Shown one piece after another: positions 1 to 9,338 of a stretch of DNA of 64,000 nt; position 1 is the stretch's first letter, and each line of letters opens with the position of its first letter. The stretch lies in contig NZ_CP130630.1 in assembly GCF_030551255.1 (NCBI RefSeq), forward strand, positions 11,345,001-11,409,000, read 5' to 3'. Position numbers and translations under genes: made by a program. The stretch is from Streptomyces sp. NL15-2K. Lineage in GTDB: Bacteria; Actinomycetota; Actinomycetes; Streptomycetales; Streptomycetaceae. Under the pieces are notes generated by a model. The model searched no databases. It was not told the origin of the DNA and saw only the letters and a program-made list of their open reading frames with translations.

Positions 1-2
1 AC

Positions 3-851
3 GACGAACCGAAGAACGTCTCCGCGAAGGCCGCCGCTCTGGGCACGCTCACGCCCGGTGTCATCAAGGTGGCCGTCCAGCCGTATGCGCCCTACACCAG
101 CGTCCAGGGCGACAAGATCGTCGGACTGGACGGCGACATCCTCACCTACGTGGCCAAGAAGCTGGGCCTCGAGATCAAGCCACAGGTCACCGACTTCGCC
201 GGCATGCTCGCCGGAGTGCAGTCCCGCCGGGTGGACATCACCATCGGCGGTGTCGCCTGGTCCGCCGAGCGGCAGAAGCAAGGGCTGTTCACCGACCCGC
301 CGTACTACTCGCCCCCGGCGATGGCGGTCCGCAGCGGCAAGACGTACAAGACGGTCGACGACCTCAAGGGCCTGAACCTGGGCACGGTCGAGGGCTATGT
401 CTGGGTCAAGTCCATCCAGTCCGTCCCCGGGGCCGAACTGCACGCCTACCCCGACGCCACCGGAGTCTTCGACGACCTCGGCGCGGGCCGCGTCGACGTC
501 GGCTTCCTCGACCCGCTGATCATCATCGCCGCGCAGAAGGAGCGCCCGGAGCTGAAGATCAGCACCCAGTACCTGACACCGCCCACCGCCGCCGAGGTCA
601 AGGCGAAGCCCGACTACCAGTACTTCCAGCCGTACCAGACCGGCTTCTACCTGCCCAAGAAGGCCACCGCGCTGGAGAAGGCGATCTCCGCGCAGATCGA
701 CGCCATGTACAAGAACGGCGAGATGGCGAAGCTCGTCGAGAAGTACGGCGGTGACCCCGAGCAGTTCCTCAAGCCGTCCGCCGACGTCGCCACCGCGCGC
801 CGCGGCGTGGACCGGCCGCAGGACTGGACTCCGCCGTCCGCCGGCCAGTGA
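3..851 (+). CDS. Amino-acid ABC transporter substrate-binding protein, family 3 (5' end outside window)
   Basis: The reading frame is open from the first complete codon (base 3), so the true start and any lipoprotein signal lie upstream. About 282 residues are visible. After the KVAVQPYAPY strand comes a GLDGDILTYVAKKLGL segment, which matches the ligand-binding signature of family 3 (polar amino-acid) binding proteins. The protein should sit outside the membrane and deliver an amino acid or opine-like ligand to the permease encoded 9 bp downstream. The ligand cannot be read from sequence. The following permease, ATPase and FAD enzyme suggest an amino acid that is oxidised after uptake (inference). 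Confidence 0.88.
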   Translation, partial: DEPKNVSAKAAALGTLTPGVIKVAVQPYAPYTSVQGDKIVGLDGDILTYVAKKLGLEIKPQVTDFAGMLAGVQSRRVDITIGGVAWSAERQKQGLFTDPPYYSPPAMAVRSGKTYKTVDDLKGLNLGTVEGYVWVKSIQSVPGAELHAYPDATGVFDDLGAGRVDVGFLDPLIIIAAQKERPELKISTQYLTPPTAAEVKAKPDYQYFQPYQTGFYLPKKATALEKAISAQIDAMYKNGEMAKLVEKYGGDPEQFLKPSADVATARRGVDRPQDWTPPSAGQ

Positions 852-860
852 GGGGATGAC

Positions 861-1616
861 ATGTCCGGCCTCTTCCAAGTGCCCTGGTCCGACTATCAGT
901 CCGACCTGATCGACGCGCTCTGGCGCACCGTCTCCTACACCGTCGTCAGCTTCGTCGGCGCCGTACTCCTCGGCCTCGCTGTGGCCCTGCTCCGGCTGAG
1001 CAGGACATGGCCCGCACGGGCCGTCGCCGCCGTCTACACCGAGGTGTTCAAGAACGTCCCGCTGCTGGCCATCATCTTCCTGACCTACTTCGGTCTGGCC
1101 TCCGCGGGACTCCGGCTGGACGTGTTCACGGCCGGGTGCCTCAGCCTGGTCGTCTTCTACGCCGCCTACCTGTCCGAGATCTTCCGCGCCGCGATCAGCG
1201 GAGTGCACGCCGGACAGACCGAGGCGGGCGAGGCGCTGGGACTGGGCAGGGCGGCCATCTTCGCCCAGGTCGTCCTGCCGCAGGCCGTCCGGCAGGCCCT
1301 GCCCGGCACCAACACCATGCTGGTCGACCTGCTCAAGTCCACCTCGCTGCTCGTCACGGTCTCCGCCGCGGAGCTGATGTCGGAGGGCCGGCTCATCACC
1401 TCGGCCACCTTCCGGGCGCTGGAGGTGTACCTGGTCATCTCGGCGCTCTACTTCGCCATGTGCTATCCGCTCTCCCAACTCCTTCTGCTGCTGGAGAGGA
1501 AGGTACGGGCCGGCATTCCCCTGTCCCCGTGGCGACGGCGGCGGGTACGGGCGGCCAGGCAGCTGCTCGCCGCCGATCCCGGTGCCGACATCAAGCGGAA
1601 GGAGGCGGCGGTATGA
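861..1616 (+). CDS. Amino-acid ABC transporter permease (HisM/GltK type)
   Basis: This 251-residue integral membrane protein has a hydrophobic span near residues 25-50. It carries the cytoplasmic EAA loop (ISGVHAGQTEAGEALGLG, about residues 113-130) that docks on the ATPase, followed by the LPQAVRQALPG segment typical of polar amino-acid permeases. Only one permease gene is visible, so it probably forms a homodimer, or pairs with a permease encoded upstream of the window. An AGGGG-like Shine-Dalgarno precedes the ATG. The last codon overlaps the start of the ATPase gene (ATGA), which implies translational coupling. Confidence 0.9.
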   Translation: MSGLFQVPWSDYQSDLIDALWRTVSYTVVSFVGAVLLGLAVALLRLSRTWPARAVAAVYTEVFKNVPLLAIIFLTYFGLASAGLRLDVFTAGCLSLVVFYAAYLSEIFRAAISGVHAGQTEAGEALGLGRAAIFAQVVLPQAVRQALPGTNTMLVDLLKSTSLLVTVSAAELMSEGRLITSATFRALEVYLVISALYFAMCYPLSQLLLLLERKVRAGIPLSPWRRRRVRAARQLLAADPGADIKRKEAAV

Positions 1617-2407
1617 CCGAGCCCGTCACCACGGCGGAAGCCGTCACCGATGCCCCCACCGACGCGGTCGTACGGATCGAGGGGCTGAGCAAGTCCTTCG
1701 ACGGCCGGCTGGTGCTCGACGACGTGAACCTGGAGGTCGACCGCGGCCGCATCGTTAGCGTCATCGGGCAGAGCGGCGGCGGCAAGACGACCCTGATGCG
1801 CTGCGTCAACCTGCTGGAACGCCCCGACCGGGGCACGGTCGAGGTGGCCGGTGAGGTCGTGCACAGCGCCGGCCGCACGGTCTGCCGCGACCTGCCCCGG
1901 CTGCGCCGCACCGTCGGCATGGTCTTCCAGCGGTTCAACCTCTTCCCGCACCTCACGGCCGTGGAGAACGTCGTGCTGGCCCAGCGCAAGGCAGGCGTCC
2001 CGGAGCAGGAGGCGCTGGAGCGGGCCGTCACGCTGCTGCGCCGGGTCGGCGTCGCACACCGCGGACTCGCCCAGCCCGACCAGCTCTCCGGCGGCGAACA
2101 GCAGCGCGTCGCCATCGCGCGGGCGCTCGCGCTCAAGCCGGAGGTGCTGCTCTTCGACGAGCCCACCTCCTCCCTCGACCCGGAGGCCACCCGGGAGGTC
2201 CTGGCCGTGATGCGGGAACTCGCCGCGGACGGAATGACCATGCTGCTGGTCACCCACGAACTGCCCTTCGCCCGTGAGGTGTCCGACCACGTCGTCTTCG
2301 TCGACGGCGGCCGGATCGTGGAGGAGGGAGCCCCGCGGGACGTCCTCGACAACCCCGCCCAGGCGCGCACCCGGGAGTTCCTCGCCTCGTACGAGCCGGC
2401 GTCATGA
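1613..2407 (+). CDS. Amino-acid ABC transporter ATP-binding protein (GlnQ type)
   Basis: The ATG at 1613 overlaps the permease stop by four bases; an open frame runs further upstream but only as a shadow of the permease. The 264-residue product has Walker A (GQSGGGKTT, about residue 50), the ABC signature LSGGEQQRVAIARAL, Walker B (VLLFDEPTSSLDPE) and a switch histidine (VTHELPF). Family length for GlnQ/GltL-type ATPases is 240-260, so it is complete, with a short N-terminal extension. It powers import through the upstream permease. Its stop overlaps the start of the FAD enzyme gene (ATGA). Confidence 0.93.
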   Translation: MTEPVTTAEAVTDAPTDAVVRIEGLSKSFDGRLVLDDVNLEVDRGRIVSVIGQSGGGKTTLMRCVNLLERPDRGTVEVAGEVVHSAGRTVCRDLPRLRRTVGMVFQRFNLFPHLTAVENVVLAQRKAGVPEQEALERAVTLLRRVGVAHRGLAQPDQLSGGEQQRVAIARALALKPEVLLFDEPTSSLDPEATREVLAVMRELAADGMTMLLVTHELPFAREVSDHVVFVDGGRIVEEGAPRDVLDNPAQARTREFLASYEPAS

Positions 2408-3669
2408 CCGCCCCCGTGGTGGTGGTCGGGGGTGGCGTCGTCGGACTGTGCACCGCGTACTACCTGGCCGAGGCGGGCCTCCCCGTGGAGGTCGTCGAAC
2501 GGCGCGGCCTGGGCTCCGGCGCGTCCCGGGGCAACGCGGGCTGGGTCTGCCTCAGCCACTCGACGCCGGTCCCGGCTCCCGGCGTCGTACGGTACGCGCT
2601 GCGTTCGCTGGGTCGCCCGGACTCGCCCCTGTACCTACGGCCCCTGCCCGACCCGGCGTTCGTACGGTGGCTGTGGCGGTTCTGGCGCAGCAGCACCCCG
2701 GCCGCCTTCCGGCGCGGCTACGCGGCGATCGCCGAGCTGAACCGGACCACCTTCGACCTCTTCGACGGCCTGCGCGCGGCCGGCGTCGACACGACTCTGA
2801 CCCGTCCCGGCATGGTCCACGCCTTCCTGTCAGCCGCCGAGGCCCGCCATCACCTGGCCGTACAGCGGGAGATGGCGGACGGCCGCTACCCGCTGCCCGA
2901 CGACGTCGTCACCGGCGACGAGGCCCGTCTGCTGGACGACGCGCTGTCGTCCTCGGTGCGTGCGGCGTACCTCGTCGAGGGGGAGGGAGTGGTCGACCCG
3001 GAGGCGTTCGCCTTCGGGCTCGGCGAGAGGCTCGCCACCTCGGGGGTGAAGGTCCATGAGGACGTCGAGGCCATCGGGCTGCGCACCTCGGGGGGCCGCG
3101 TCACCGCGCTGCGCACCGCGCAGGGGGAGATTCCCTGCTCGTCCGTCGTCATCGCGGCCGGTATGCGCTCCTCCCGCCTGCTGGGCTCGCTGGGACATAC
3201 GCTGCCGCTCCAGGCGGGCAAGGGTTACAGCTTCTCGGTGGATCTCGATCCGGAGCCCCGGCACACGCTGTACTTCGGCGAGCGCAGGGCCGTCGCCTCA
3301 CCGATCGGCGGCACGACACGGATCGGCGGCACGATGGAGCTCAGCGGCAACAACAACCGCCTCGACTGGCGCCGTGTCGTCGCCGTCGCCCTGGCCAGTC
3401 GGCACTATCTGGGCCGCTGGTTCGACGACCCGGACGACCTGGTCGGCCTGATCCGTGACCCCTGGGTCGGCGGGCGGCCCTTCCTCCCCGACGGGCTCCC
3501 GGTCATCGACCGCGTTCCGGGCCACGACAACGCCTTCGTGGCCACCGGACACGGCATGCTCGGCGTCACCCTGGGTCCGGTCACCGGCCACAAGCTCACC
3601 GAGTACGTCGTCACCGGCCGCCGCCCCGAGGCGCTCGCGCCGTTCCGTTTCGACCGGCTGCGCCACTGA
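2404..3669 (+). CDS. FAD-dependent amino-acid oxidase/dehydrogenase (DadA-like, DAO family)
   Basis: The 421-residue protein begins with an FAD-binding Rossmann motif (VVVGGGVVGLCTAYYLAEAG) followed by an acidic residue (VVERR). Near the C-terminus is VATGHGMLGVTLGPVTG, the flavin-contacting end typical of the DAO/DadA family. It would oxidatively deaminate a D-amino acid, glycine derivative or N-methyl amino acid; the substrate is not determinable. Four-base overlap with the ATPase gene makes it the last gene of a transport-plus-oxidation operon. A strong hairpin follows its stop. Confidence 0.85.
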   Translation: MTAPVVVVGGGVVGLCTAYYLAEAGLPVEVVERRGLGSGASRGNAGWVCLSHSTPVPAPGVVRYALRSLGRPDSPLYLRPLPDPAFVRWLWRFWRSSTPAAFRRGYAAIAELNRTTFDLFDGLRAAGVDTTLTRPGMVHAFLSAAEARHHLAVQREMADGRYPLPDDVVTGDEARLLDDALSSSVRAAYLVEGEGVVDPEAFAFGLGERLATSGVKVHEDVEAIGLRTSGGRVTALRTAQGEIPCSSVVIAAGMRSSRLLGSLGHTLPLQAGKGYSFSVDLDPEPRHTLYFGERRAVASPIGGTTRIGGTMELSGNNNRLDWRRVVAVALASRHYLGRWFDDPDDLVGLIRDPWVGGRPFLPDGLPVIDRVPGHDNAFVATGHGMLGVTLGPVTGHKLTEYVVTGRRPEALAPFRFDRLRH

Positions 3670-3676
3670 GCGGACG

Positions 3677-3718
3677 CCGCCGGGGAGCGGGACGCACGGA
3701 CGTCCCGCTCCCCGGCGG
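3677..3718. terminator. Bidirectional terminator hairpin
   Basis: Perfect 18-bp inverted repeat (3677-3694 with 3701-3718) and 6-nt loop, GC-rich, lying between the convergent FAD-enzyme and tctA genes. There is no U-tract, as is common for Streptomyces terminators. Confidence 0.85.
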
Positions 3719-3723
3719 ACGGA

Positions 3724-5217
3724 TCAGGCCGCCGTACGGCCCCGCGTCACCAGCTTCCTCAGCAGCGGCCAGGCCAGCAGCACCACGATCACCGCGTACA
3801 CGGTCACCGCGAACGGCGTGTTCACCAGCCCCGAGACGCTGCCGTCGCTGATCTGCAGGGAGCGCCTGAGCTGTTGCTCGGCGTTCGGGCCGAGGATGAC
3901 GCCGATGACGGCGGGCAGCACGGGCAGGCCGTAGCGCCGCATGCCGAACCCGATCAGGCCGATGATCAGCAGGATCACCAGGTCGATGACCTCGCCGCCG
4001 ACCGCGTACGCGCCGACCGCCGCGAAGAACAGGATCCCGGCGTACAGATACGGCCGCGGGATGCGCAGCAGCTTCGCCCACAGCGGCGCCAGCGGCAGGT
4101 TGAGCGCGAGCAGCAGCACCATGCCGACGAACAGGGAGGCGATCAGGCCCCACACCAGGTCGGGTTCGCGCTCGAACAGCAGGGGCCCCGGCTGGATGCC
4201 GTACTGCTGGAACGCGGCCAGCATGACCGCCGCGACCGCCGTGGTGGGCAGGCCGAGCGTCAGCATCGACACCAGCGTGCCCGCCGCCGAGGCCGACGCC
4301 GCCGACTCCGGCCCCGCCACGCCCTCGATCGCGCCCTTGCCGAACTCGTCCTTGTGCTTCGACAGACGCTTCTCCGTGACGTAGGAGAGGAAGGTGGGGA
4401 TCTCCGCGCCGCCCGCCGGGATCGCGCCGAACGGGAAGCCGATGAACGGGCCGCGCAACCACGACTTCCAGGTCCGGTTCACATCGGCGCGGCCCAGCCA
4501 CGGGCGGCCCACCGGGATCGGCTCGCCCGGGCTGCGCCGCAGATGCGCCGCCACCCACAGGGCCTCGCCGATCGCGAACAGGCCGACCGCCACGATCACC
4601 ACGTCGACGCCGTCGGCGAGTTGCAGGGAGCCGAAGGTCAGGCGCTGCTGCCCGGTCATCTGGTCCAGGCCCACCAGGCCGATCGTCAGACCGATCAGCA
4701 GGGACGCCAGACCCCGGATCCGCGACGAACCCAGCACCGACGTCACCGCGATGAACGCCAGCACCATGATGGCGAAGTAGTCCGGCGCACCGATGTCCAC
4801 CGCCAGGTCGGCGACCGTCGGCGCCAGCGCGACCAGCAGGATGGTGCCGATCAGGCCGCCCGCGAAGTGCCCGATGGCGGCGGCCGCGAGCGCCTGTGCG
4901 CCCCGCCCCGCCTTGGCCATCGGGTTGCCCTCCATGGCCGCGACCACCGCCGCGCTCTCGCCGGGCGTGTTGAGCAGGATCGATGTCGTCGAGCCGCCGA
5001 ACATGGCGCCGTAGTAGATGCCCGCGAACATGATGAACGCGGCGATCGGATCGAGCCCGTAGGTCACCGGCAGCAGCAGCGCGACCGCCATCGCGGGTCC
5101 GATGCCGGGCAGCACGCCGATCGCGGTGCCGAGCAGTACACCGAGGGCGGCCCACAGCAGGTTGACCGGAGTCAGGGCCGTACCGAAGCCGTCCATGAGG
5201 GAGTTGAGGGCGTCCAT
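3724..5217 (-). CDS. tctA: Tripartite tricarboxylate transporter, large membrane subunit TctA
   Basis: This 497-residue, highly hydrophobic protein begins [20 protein letters not shown], the usual TctA opening. It contains the glycine/proline-rich [17 protein letters not shown] segment near residue 35 and a mid-protein [19 protein letters not shown] segment, both characteristic of the family. TctA forms the main channel for citrate or another di/tricarboxylate, with TctB and the extracellular receptor TctC. It is the third gene of tctCBA; only one base separates its ATG from the tctB stop. The divergent CitA/DcuS-type sensor pair supports a carboxylate substrate. Confidence 0.93.
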   Translation of the reverse strand: MDALNSLMDGFGTALTPVNLLWAALGVLLGTAIGVLPGIGPAMAVALLLPVTYGLDPIAAFIMFAGIYYGAMFGGSTTSILLNTPGESAAVVAAMEGNPMAKAGRGAQALAAAAIGHFAGGLIGTILLVALAPTVADLAVDIGAPDYFAIMVLAFIAVTSVLGSSRIRGLASLLIGLTIGLVGLDQMTGQQRLTFGSLQLADGVDVVIVAVGLFAIGEALWVAAHLRRSPGEPIPVGRPWLGRADVNRTWKSWLRGPFIGFPFGAIPAGGAEIPTFLSYVTEKRLSKHKDEFGKGAIEGVAGPESAASASAAGTLVSMLTLGLPTTAVAAVMLAAFQQYGIQPGPLLFEREPDLVWGLIASLFVGMVLLLALNLPLAPLWAKLLRIPRPYLYAGILFFAAVGAYAVGGEVIDLVILLIIGLIGFGMRRYGLPVLPAVIGVILGPNAEQQLRRSLQISDGSVSGLVNTPFAVTVYAVIVVLLAWPLLRKLVTRGRTAA

Positions 5218-5218
5218 G

Positions 5219-5758
5219 TCACAGCACTCCCATCAGCGGACCGCCGGGCAGCGGCACTCCGAGCAGGTTGTTGAAGACGGCGTAGGTGACGAGGGAGAGG
5301 ACGGCCGCGATCAGCGGGTCCCGGTCGATGCGGCGGCTGCCGAGCGCGAAGGCGGCTCCCCAGAACAGCAGGGCGCCCGCTATGGGGAAGCCGAGGGGCT
5401 CGATGAGGACCGCCGCACCGAGGAAGACCCCGGCGAGCAGCAGCACCGTACGCCAGTCGGCCGGTTCGGACAGGTCGACGTCCTCGCCGGTCTCGGCCTG
5501 GCCGCGGCCGCCGCGCAGCACGTCGACGGCGAGCAGGGCGGCGATGACGAGCAGCCCGATGCCGACCACGATCGGCACGGTCTTCGGTCCGACCGGACCG
5601 CGCTGGGTGATGTCGACGTCCATGGTGAGCGCGTCGGTGAGGACCAGCACGCCGAGGGCCAGCAGCAGCACGCACACGCCGAGTTCGGAGTGCTCGCGCA
5701 GCCAGGAGCGGCGGTCGGCCGAAGGCGTGGGGGGTATGTCGGTGGTCTGCGTCGTCAC
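5219..5758 (-). CDS. tctB: Tripartite tricarboxylate transporter, small membrane subunit TctB
   Basis: I take the GTG at 5758, which overlaps the tctC stop (GTGA); the frame is open much further upstream but only as a shadow of tctC. The 179-residue product has an early hydrophobic helix ([19 protein letters not shown]), a cytosolic-looking loop, and three further hydrophobic stretches. This fits the four-helix TctB subunit of 140-180 residues. TctB is poorly conserved in sequence, so the call rests mainly on topology and position between tctC and tctA. Confidence 0.85.
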   Translation of the reverse strand: MTTQTTDIPPTPSADRRSWLREHSELGVCVLLLALGVLVLTDALTMDVDITQRGPVGPKTVPIVVGIGLLVIAALLAVDVLRGGRGQAETGEDVDLSEPADWRTVLLLAGVFLGAAVLIEPLGFPIAGALLFWGAAFALGSRRIDRDPLIAAVLSLVTYAVFNNLLGVPLPGGPLMGVL

Positions 5759-6738
5759 AGTCCCAGCTCCTTCAGCACCGAAACCACGCGCTTGTCCTGG
5801 GCGTCCAGGAACGCGCCGAACTTCTCGCCGGTCAGGAACGCGTCGTCCCAGCCGTTCTGCTTCATGGACTGCTGCCACTCGGGCGAGTCGTGCAGTTCCT
5901 CGATCAGCGCGGTGAGCTTGTCCCGCTCGGCCTGCGACAGACCGGGCGGGGCGACTATGCCGCGCCAGTTGGTGAAGTCCACGTTGTAGCCGGACTCCTT
6001 CAGCGTGGGCGCGTCCAGCTCGTCGACCCGCTCCGGGCCGGTGACCGCGAGCACCCGCAGCTCGCCCGCCTTGATCTGGTCGAGGTACTCGCCGACGCCG
6101 GAGACGCCGAAGGCGACCTTGTTGCCGAGGATCGAGGCGAGCAGTTCGCCGCCGCCGTCGAAGGGGATGTAGTTGACCTGCTTCGGCGCGATCCCCGCGG
6201 CCTGGGCCATCAGCATCGGCGCGAGGTGGTCCGGCCCGCCGGGGGAGGAGCCGCCGCCGACCGGCAGCTTTCCGGGATCCTTCTTCCAGGCGCCGATCAG
6301 GTCGTCGATGGACTTGTACGGGGAGTCCTTGGCGACCACGACGACGTCCTGCTCCTCGGTGAGCCGGGCGATCGGGGTGGTGTCCGCGAGGGTCTTCGGC
6401 GCGTCGTTGGAGCGGACGGCACCCACGACGCCGAGGCCCATCGACATGGCGAGCTTGCCGTTGCCGTGCTCGCTCACCAGCCGGCTCAGCCCGACCGTGC
6501 CGCCGGCGCCGGGCAGGTTGAACACCTCGATGTTGTGGGTGAGTCCGGCGTCCTCGGCGTTCTTCGCGGCCGTCCGGGCCGTGATGTCGTAGCCGCCGCC
6601 GGGCGTGTTGGGGACCATGAAGCGCAGGCCGGGGATCTGTGTGCCGGTGTCGGCGCCGCTGCCGCTCGTGAGCAGCGGAGGTCCCACGAGCACGAGCACG
6701 GCGGCCCCGAACAGGGCAAGGGGAGTGCGCAGGCGCAC
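5755..6738 (-). CDS. tctC: Tripartite tricarboxylate transporter receptor TctC (extracytoplasmic)
   Basis: The chosen GTG (6738) has AGGTGG about 12 bases upstream and gives 327 residues, the usual TctC length; an upstream in-frame GTG at 6747 is possible. An N-terminal hydrophobic signal/anchor (RTPLALFGAAVLVLVG) precedes the receptor. Typical TctC features follow: MVPNTPGGGYD with the ligand-binding loop, GAGGTVGLSRL, and a segment ending GVSGVGEYLDQIKAGELRVLAV. It binds the carboxylate and hands it to TctA/TctB. It is first gene of the operon, divergent from the sensor-kinase operon. Confidence 0.93.
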   Translation of the reverse strand: MRLRTPLALFGAAVLVLVGPPLLTSGSGADTGTQIPGLRFMVPNTPGGGYDITARTAAKNAEDAGLTHNIEVFNLPGAGGTVGLSRLVSEHGNGKLAMSMGLGVVGAVRSNDAPKTLADTTPIARLTEEQDVVVVAKDSPYKSIDDLIGAWKKDPGKLPVGGGSSPGGPDHLAPMLMAQAAGIAPKQVNYIPFDGGGELLASILGNKVAFGVSGVGEYLDQIKAGELRVLAVTGPERVDELDAPTLKESGYNVDFTNWRGIVAPPGLSQAERDKLTALIEELHDSPEWQQSMKQNGWDDAFLTGEKFGAFLDAQDKRVVSVLKELGL

Positions 6739-6798
6739 GAGTGCCACCACCTGTCGGTACGTCGATGAAGGTACGGGGAGGCCCTGTGGGGGAGGGTG

Positions 6799-6877
6799 AT
6801 GTGGGCCACATGTTGCCCGCACGTTAACGGTCTGTCCCGCTTGCGGAAGCAACGGAGGTTGTGGTCTTTGTGACCAC
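6799..6877. promoter_or_regulatory. Divergent control region of tctCBA and sensor-kinase operon with two palindromes
   Basis: The 189-bp region between tctC and the kinase gene holds two palindromes: ATGTGGGCCACAT (6799-6811) and GTGGTC-5-GACCAC (6861-6877). The GTGG/CCAC half-sites are shared. They are candidate binding sites for the adjacent response regulator. That both are functional operators is inference from position and symmetry only. Confidence 0.4.
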
Positions 6878-6927
6878 TGGACCGTCGGGTGGTGGTACGT
6901 CTCTTTCCCTGACCGCAGGTGGGCGCC

Positions 6928-8589
6928 ATGATGGCGGCCGTGGTCGCCACTTTCCGTCGTCAGACACTCGCCGGCGAGATGCTGCTGCTCCAGCTCGCCA
7001 TCGTCGTCGTGGTGCTGGCAGCGGTCGCCGCTGTCTCCCTCGCCCAGTCGGAGGCGACCTTCAACCGCGTCGAGGGCCGCCGGGTCGCCGCGCTGGCCGA
7101 ACAGCTCGCCGCCAACCCCCTGGTGCGCAGCCAGCTCACGCGGCCCCTGCCGCGCGAGGCGCTGGCCCCGCTGGTGAACTCCATGCAGACGCAGTCCTCA
7201 GTCACCTCGGTGACGGTGGCCGACGCCGACGGCCGGATCGTCAGTTCGACGAACCCCACCGTGACCGGCGACCCGCTGCCTCTCGGCGAGGGCGCGACCG
7301 AGGGCCGGGGCTGGTCCGGCTCGCTGCGGCTGGACGACAGCCGCGAACTCGTCGCCCAAGTGCCCGTACTCGGCGCGACGCAGGAGAACCTCGGACAGCA
7401 CCTGGGCACGGTGATGATCGGCGAGGCCGACCCGACGGTGTGGCAGCGCCTCAGCGGCGCCTCCTCGTACCTGCTCGCCTACCTGGGCATCGCCAGCGGA
7501 CTCGGCGTGGCCGGCTCCTGGCTGCTGTCCCGGCGGGTCAAACGGCAGACCCTCGGCCTGGAACCGCGCGAGATCGCGGGACTGGCCGAGCACCGCGAGG
7601 CGATGCTGTACGGCATCGCCGAGGGCGTGATCGCCCTGGATCCCCAGCACCGGCTCACCCTGGTCAACGAGATGGGCCGGCGCCTGCTCGACCTGCCCGA
7701 GGACTGCGTGGGCCTCAGCCTCGCCGAACTCGGCATCGAGGGACGGCTGCGGGACGTCCTGGCCGGCGACCGCGAGGGCACGGCCGGCCGGCGCGACGAG
7801 GTCGTCGTCCGGCACGGCCGCGTGCTGGTGATGAACCGGATGACCGTCACCAAGGACGGCCGCCCGCTCGGCAGCGTCACCACCCTGCGGGACCGCACCG
7901 AACTGGCCCGGCTGGAGCGGGAGATCGGCTCCTTCCGCAGCTCCACCGAACTGCTGCGCGCCCAGGCCCACGAGTTCGCCAACCAGCTGCACACCATCTC
8001 CGGACTGATCCAGATCGGTGAGCAGGAGGAGGTCGTGCGCTACATCCGCGCGCTCAACCAGCGCCGCCAGTCCCTGGACGTCTCCCTCAGCCGCCGGGTC
8101 CGCGACACCGCCGTCGCCGCCCTGCTGATGGCGAAGGCCTCCCTGGCCGCCGAACGCAAGGTCCGCCTGCGGATCTCGGACGACACCGCGCTCGACCGGC
8201 TCACCCCGGAGGACGCCGCCGACGTGGCGACCGTGGTCGGTAACCTCGTCGACAACGCGGTGGACGCGGCAGCCGCGGGGGAGACCGATGAGGGCGAGCC
8301 ATGGGTCGAGGTCGACCTGCGCCAGGACGCCTCCAGCGTGGAGATCGTGGTCCGCGACTCCGGCCCCGGCGTCGCACCGGAACTCGCCCGGGAGGTCTTC
8401 TCGCACGGCTTCACCACCAAGGCCGCCCAGGAAGGCGAGCGCGGCATCGGCCTGGCGCTGACGCGGCTGGTCTGCGAGCGTCACGGTGGTGAGATCTCGG
8501 TGACCAACACCCCGGACGGGGCCATGTTCACCGCACGCATGACCGTCAGCCACCTCGCCGACGCGGTGGCGGAAGGAGCGCCACGATGA
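6928..8589 (+). CDS. Sensor histidine kinase, CitA/DcuS family
   Basis: The ATG at 6928 follows an AGGTGGG ribosome site; a GTG at 6919 is in frame. The 553-residue protein has a first transmembrane helix at about residues 18-37 and an extracellular sensor region with PAS/Cache-like text (SVTVADADGRIVSSTNPTV). A second helix lies near 185-200, then a cytosolic PAS domain (YGIAEGVIALDPQHRLTLVN). The H-box AHEFANQLHTISGL puts the phospho-acceptor histidine near residue 348. The ATPase domain shows NLVDNAVDAA, DSGPGV and GIGLALTR. Kinases of this family sense extracellular citrate or C4-dicarboxylates, which matches the divergent tct operon. Confidence 0.92.
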   Translation: MMAAVVATFRRQTLAGEMLLLQLAIVVVVLAAVAAVSLAQSEATFNRVEGRRVAALAEQLAANPLVRSQLTRPLPREALAPLVNSMQTQSSVTSVTVADADGRIVSSTNPTVTGDPLPLGEGATEGRGWSGSLRLDDSRELVAQVPVLGATQENLGQHLGTVMIGEADPTVWQRLSGASSYLLAYLGIASGLGVAGSWLLSRRVKRQTLGLEPREIAGLAEHREAMLYGIAEGVIALDPQHRLTLVNEMGRRLLDLPEDCVGLSLAELGIEGRLRDVLAGDREGTAGRRDEVVVRHGRVLVMNRMTVTKDGRPLGSVTTLRDRTELARLEREIGSFRSSTELLRAQAHEFANQLHTISGLIQIGEQEEVVRYIRALNQRRQSLDVSLSRRVRDTAVAALLMAKASLAAERKVRLRISDDTALDRLTPEDAADVATVVGNLVDNAVDAAAAGETDEGEPWVEVDLRQDASSVEIVVRDSGPGVAPELAREVFSHGFTTKAAQEGERGIGLALTRLVCERHGGEISVTNTPDGAMFTARMTVSHLADAVAEGAPR

Positions 8590-9338
8590 CCGCTGTGTCC
8601 CGTACGTCGGGTGCTGCCGACGCGATCGACGTGCTCGTGGTCGACGACGACTTCATGGTGGCCAGGGTCCACCGCGCCTTCGTCGACCGCGTCGAGCCGT
8701 TCCGGGTCGTCGGTGTCGCCCACACCGGCGAGCAGGCGGCCCACGCCGTCGACGCGCTGCGCCCCGACCTCGTCCTGCTCGACCTGTACCTGCCGGACGT
8801 CTTCGGCCTGGACGTCATTCCCCGGCTGCGCACCGCCGGCCACGACTGCGACGTCATGGTCATCAGTGCCGCCCGGGAGGCGGACGCGGTCCGCGGCGCC
8901 GCCCGCCACGGCGTGGTCGACTACCTCCTGAAACCCTTCGACTTCGAGGACCTGCGCGCCCGCCTGGAGCGTTACGCCGTCCAGCGCGGCCGCCTGCTCA
9001 CCGCCGTCGTCCGCAGCCAGGCCGACGTGGACCGGGTGCTGGCCGGAGCGGCCGTACCGGCGTCGGCCGCCGGCACCCTGCCCAAGGGCATGAGCGTGGA
9101 GACCGCCGAGCTGATCGAACGCACGCTGCGCGCCGCGGAGGGCTCCCTGTCCGCCGCCGAGTGCGCGACCCTGGCCGGCGTCTCCCGCGTCAGCGCCCGC
9201 CGCTACCTGGAGCACTTCCACGCGATCGGCAGCGCCGACGTGTCCCTGCGCTACGGAATGGCGGGACGACCCGAGCGCCGCTACCGCTTCCGCGATGAGT
9301 CGACGGGGCTCCGGCCGGGTGGGGAAGCGCGGGCCTAG
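8586..9338 (+). CDS. Response regulator, CitB/DcuR family
   Basis: The 250-residue protein starts within the kinase stop (ATGA). Its receiver domain has DDD near residue 20, phospho-acceptor Asp near residue 66 (LLDLYLPD) and the conserved Lys in YLLKPFDFEDL. The C-terminal third (SAAECATLAGVSRVSARRYLEHF) is the helix-turn-helix of the DpiA/DcuR group. It likely activates tctCBA. The stop codon TAG (9336-9338) is the end of the inverted repeat of the MITE-like element downstream, so the last residues abut an insertion border. Confidence 0.92.
   Translation: MTAVSRTSGAADAIDVLVVDDDFMVARVHRAFVDRVEPFRVVGVAHTGEQAAHAVDALRPDLVLLDLYLPDVFGLDVIPRLRTAGHDCDVMVISAAREADAVRGAARHGVVDYLLKPFDFEDLRARLERYAVQRGRLLTAVVRSQADVDRVLAGAAVPASAAGTLPKGMSVETAELIERTLRAAEGSLSAAECATLAGVSRVSARRYLEHFHAIGSADVSLRYGMAGRPERRYRFRDESTGLRPGGEARA

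Noticed and set aside
3874..5274. 466-codon plus-strand open frame opposite tctA
   Set aside because: It is a shadow of the transporter gene: composition is Arg/Asp/Gln-rich without any domain, while the minus strand has clear TctA motifs.
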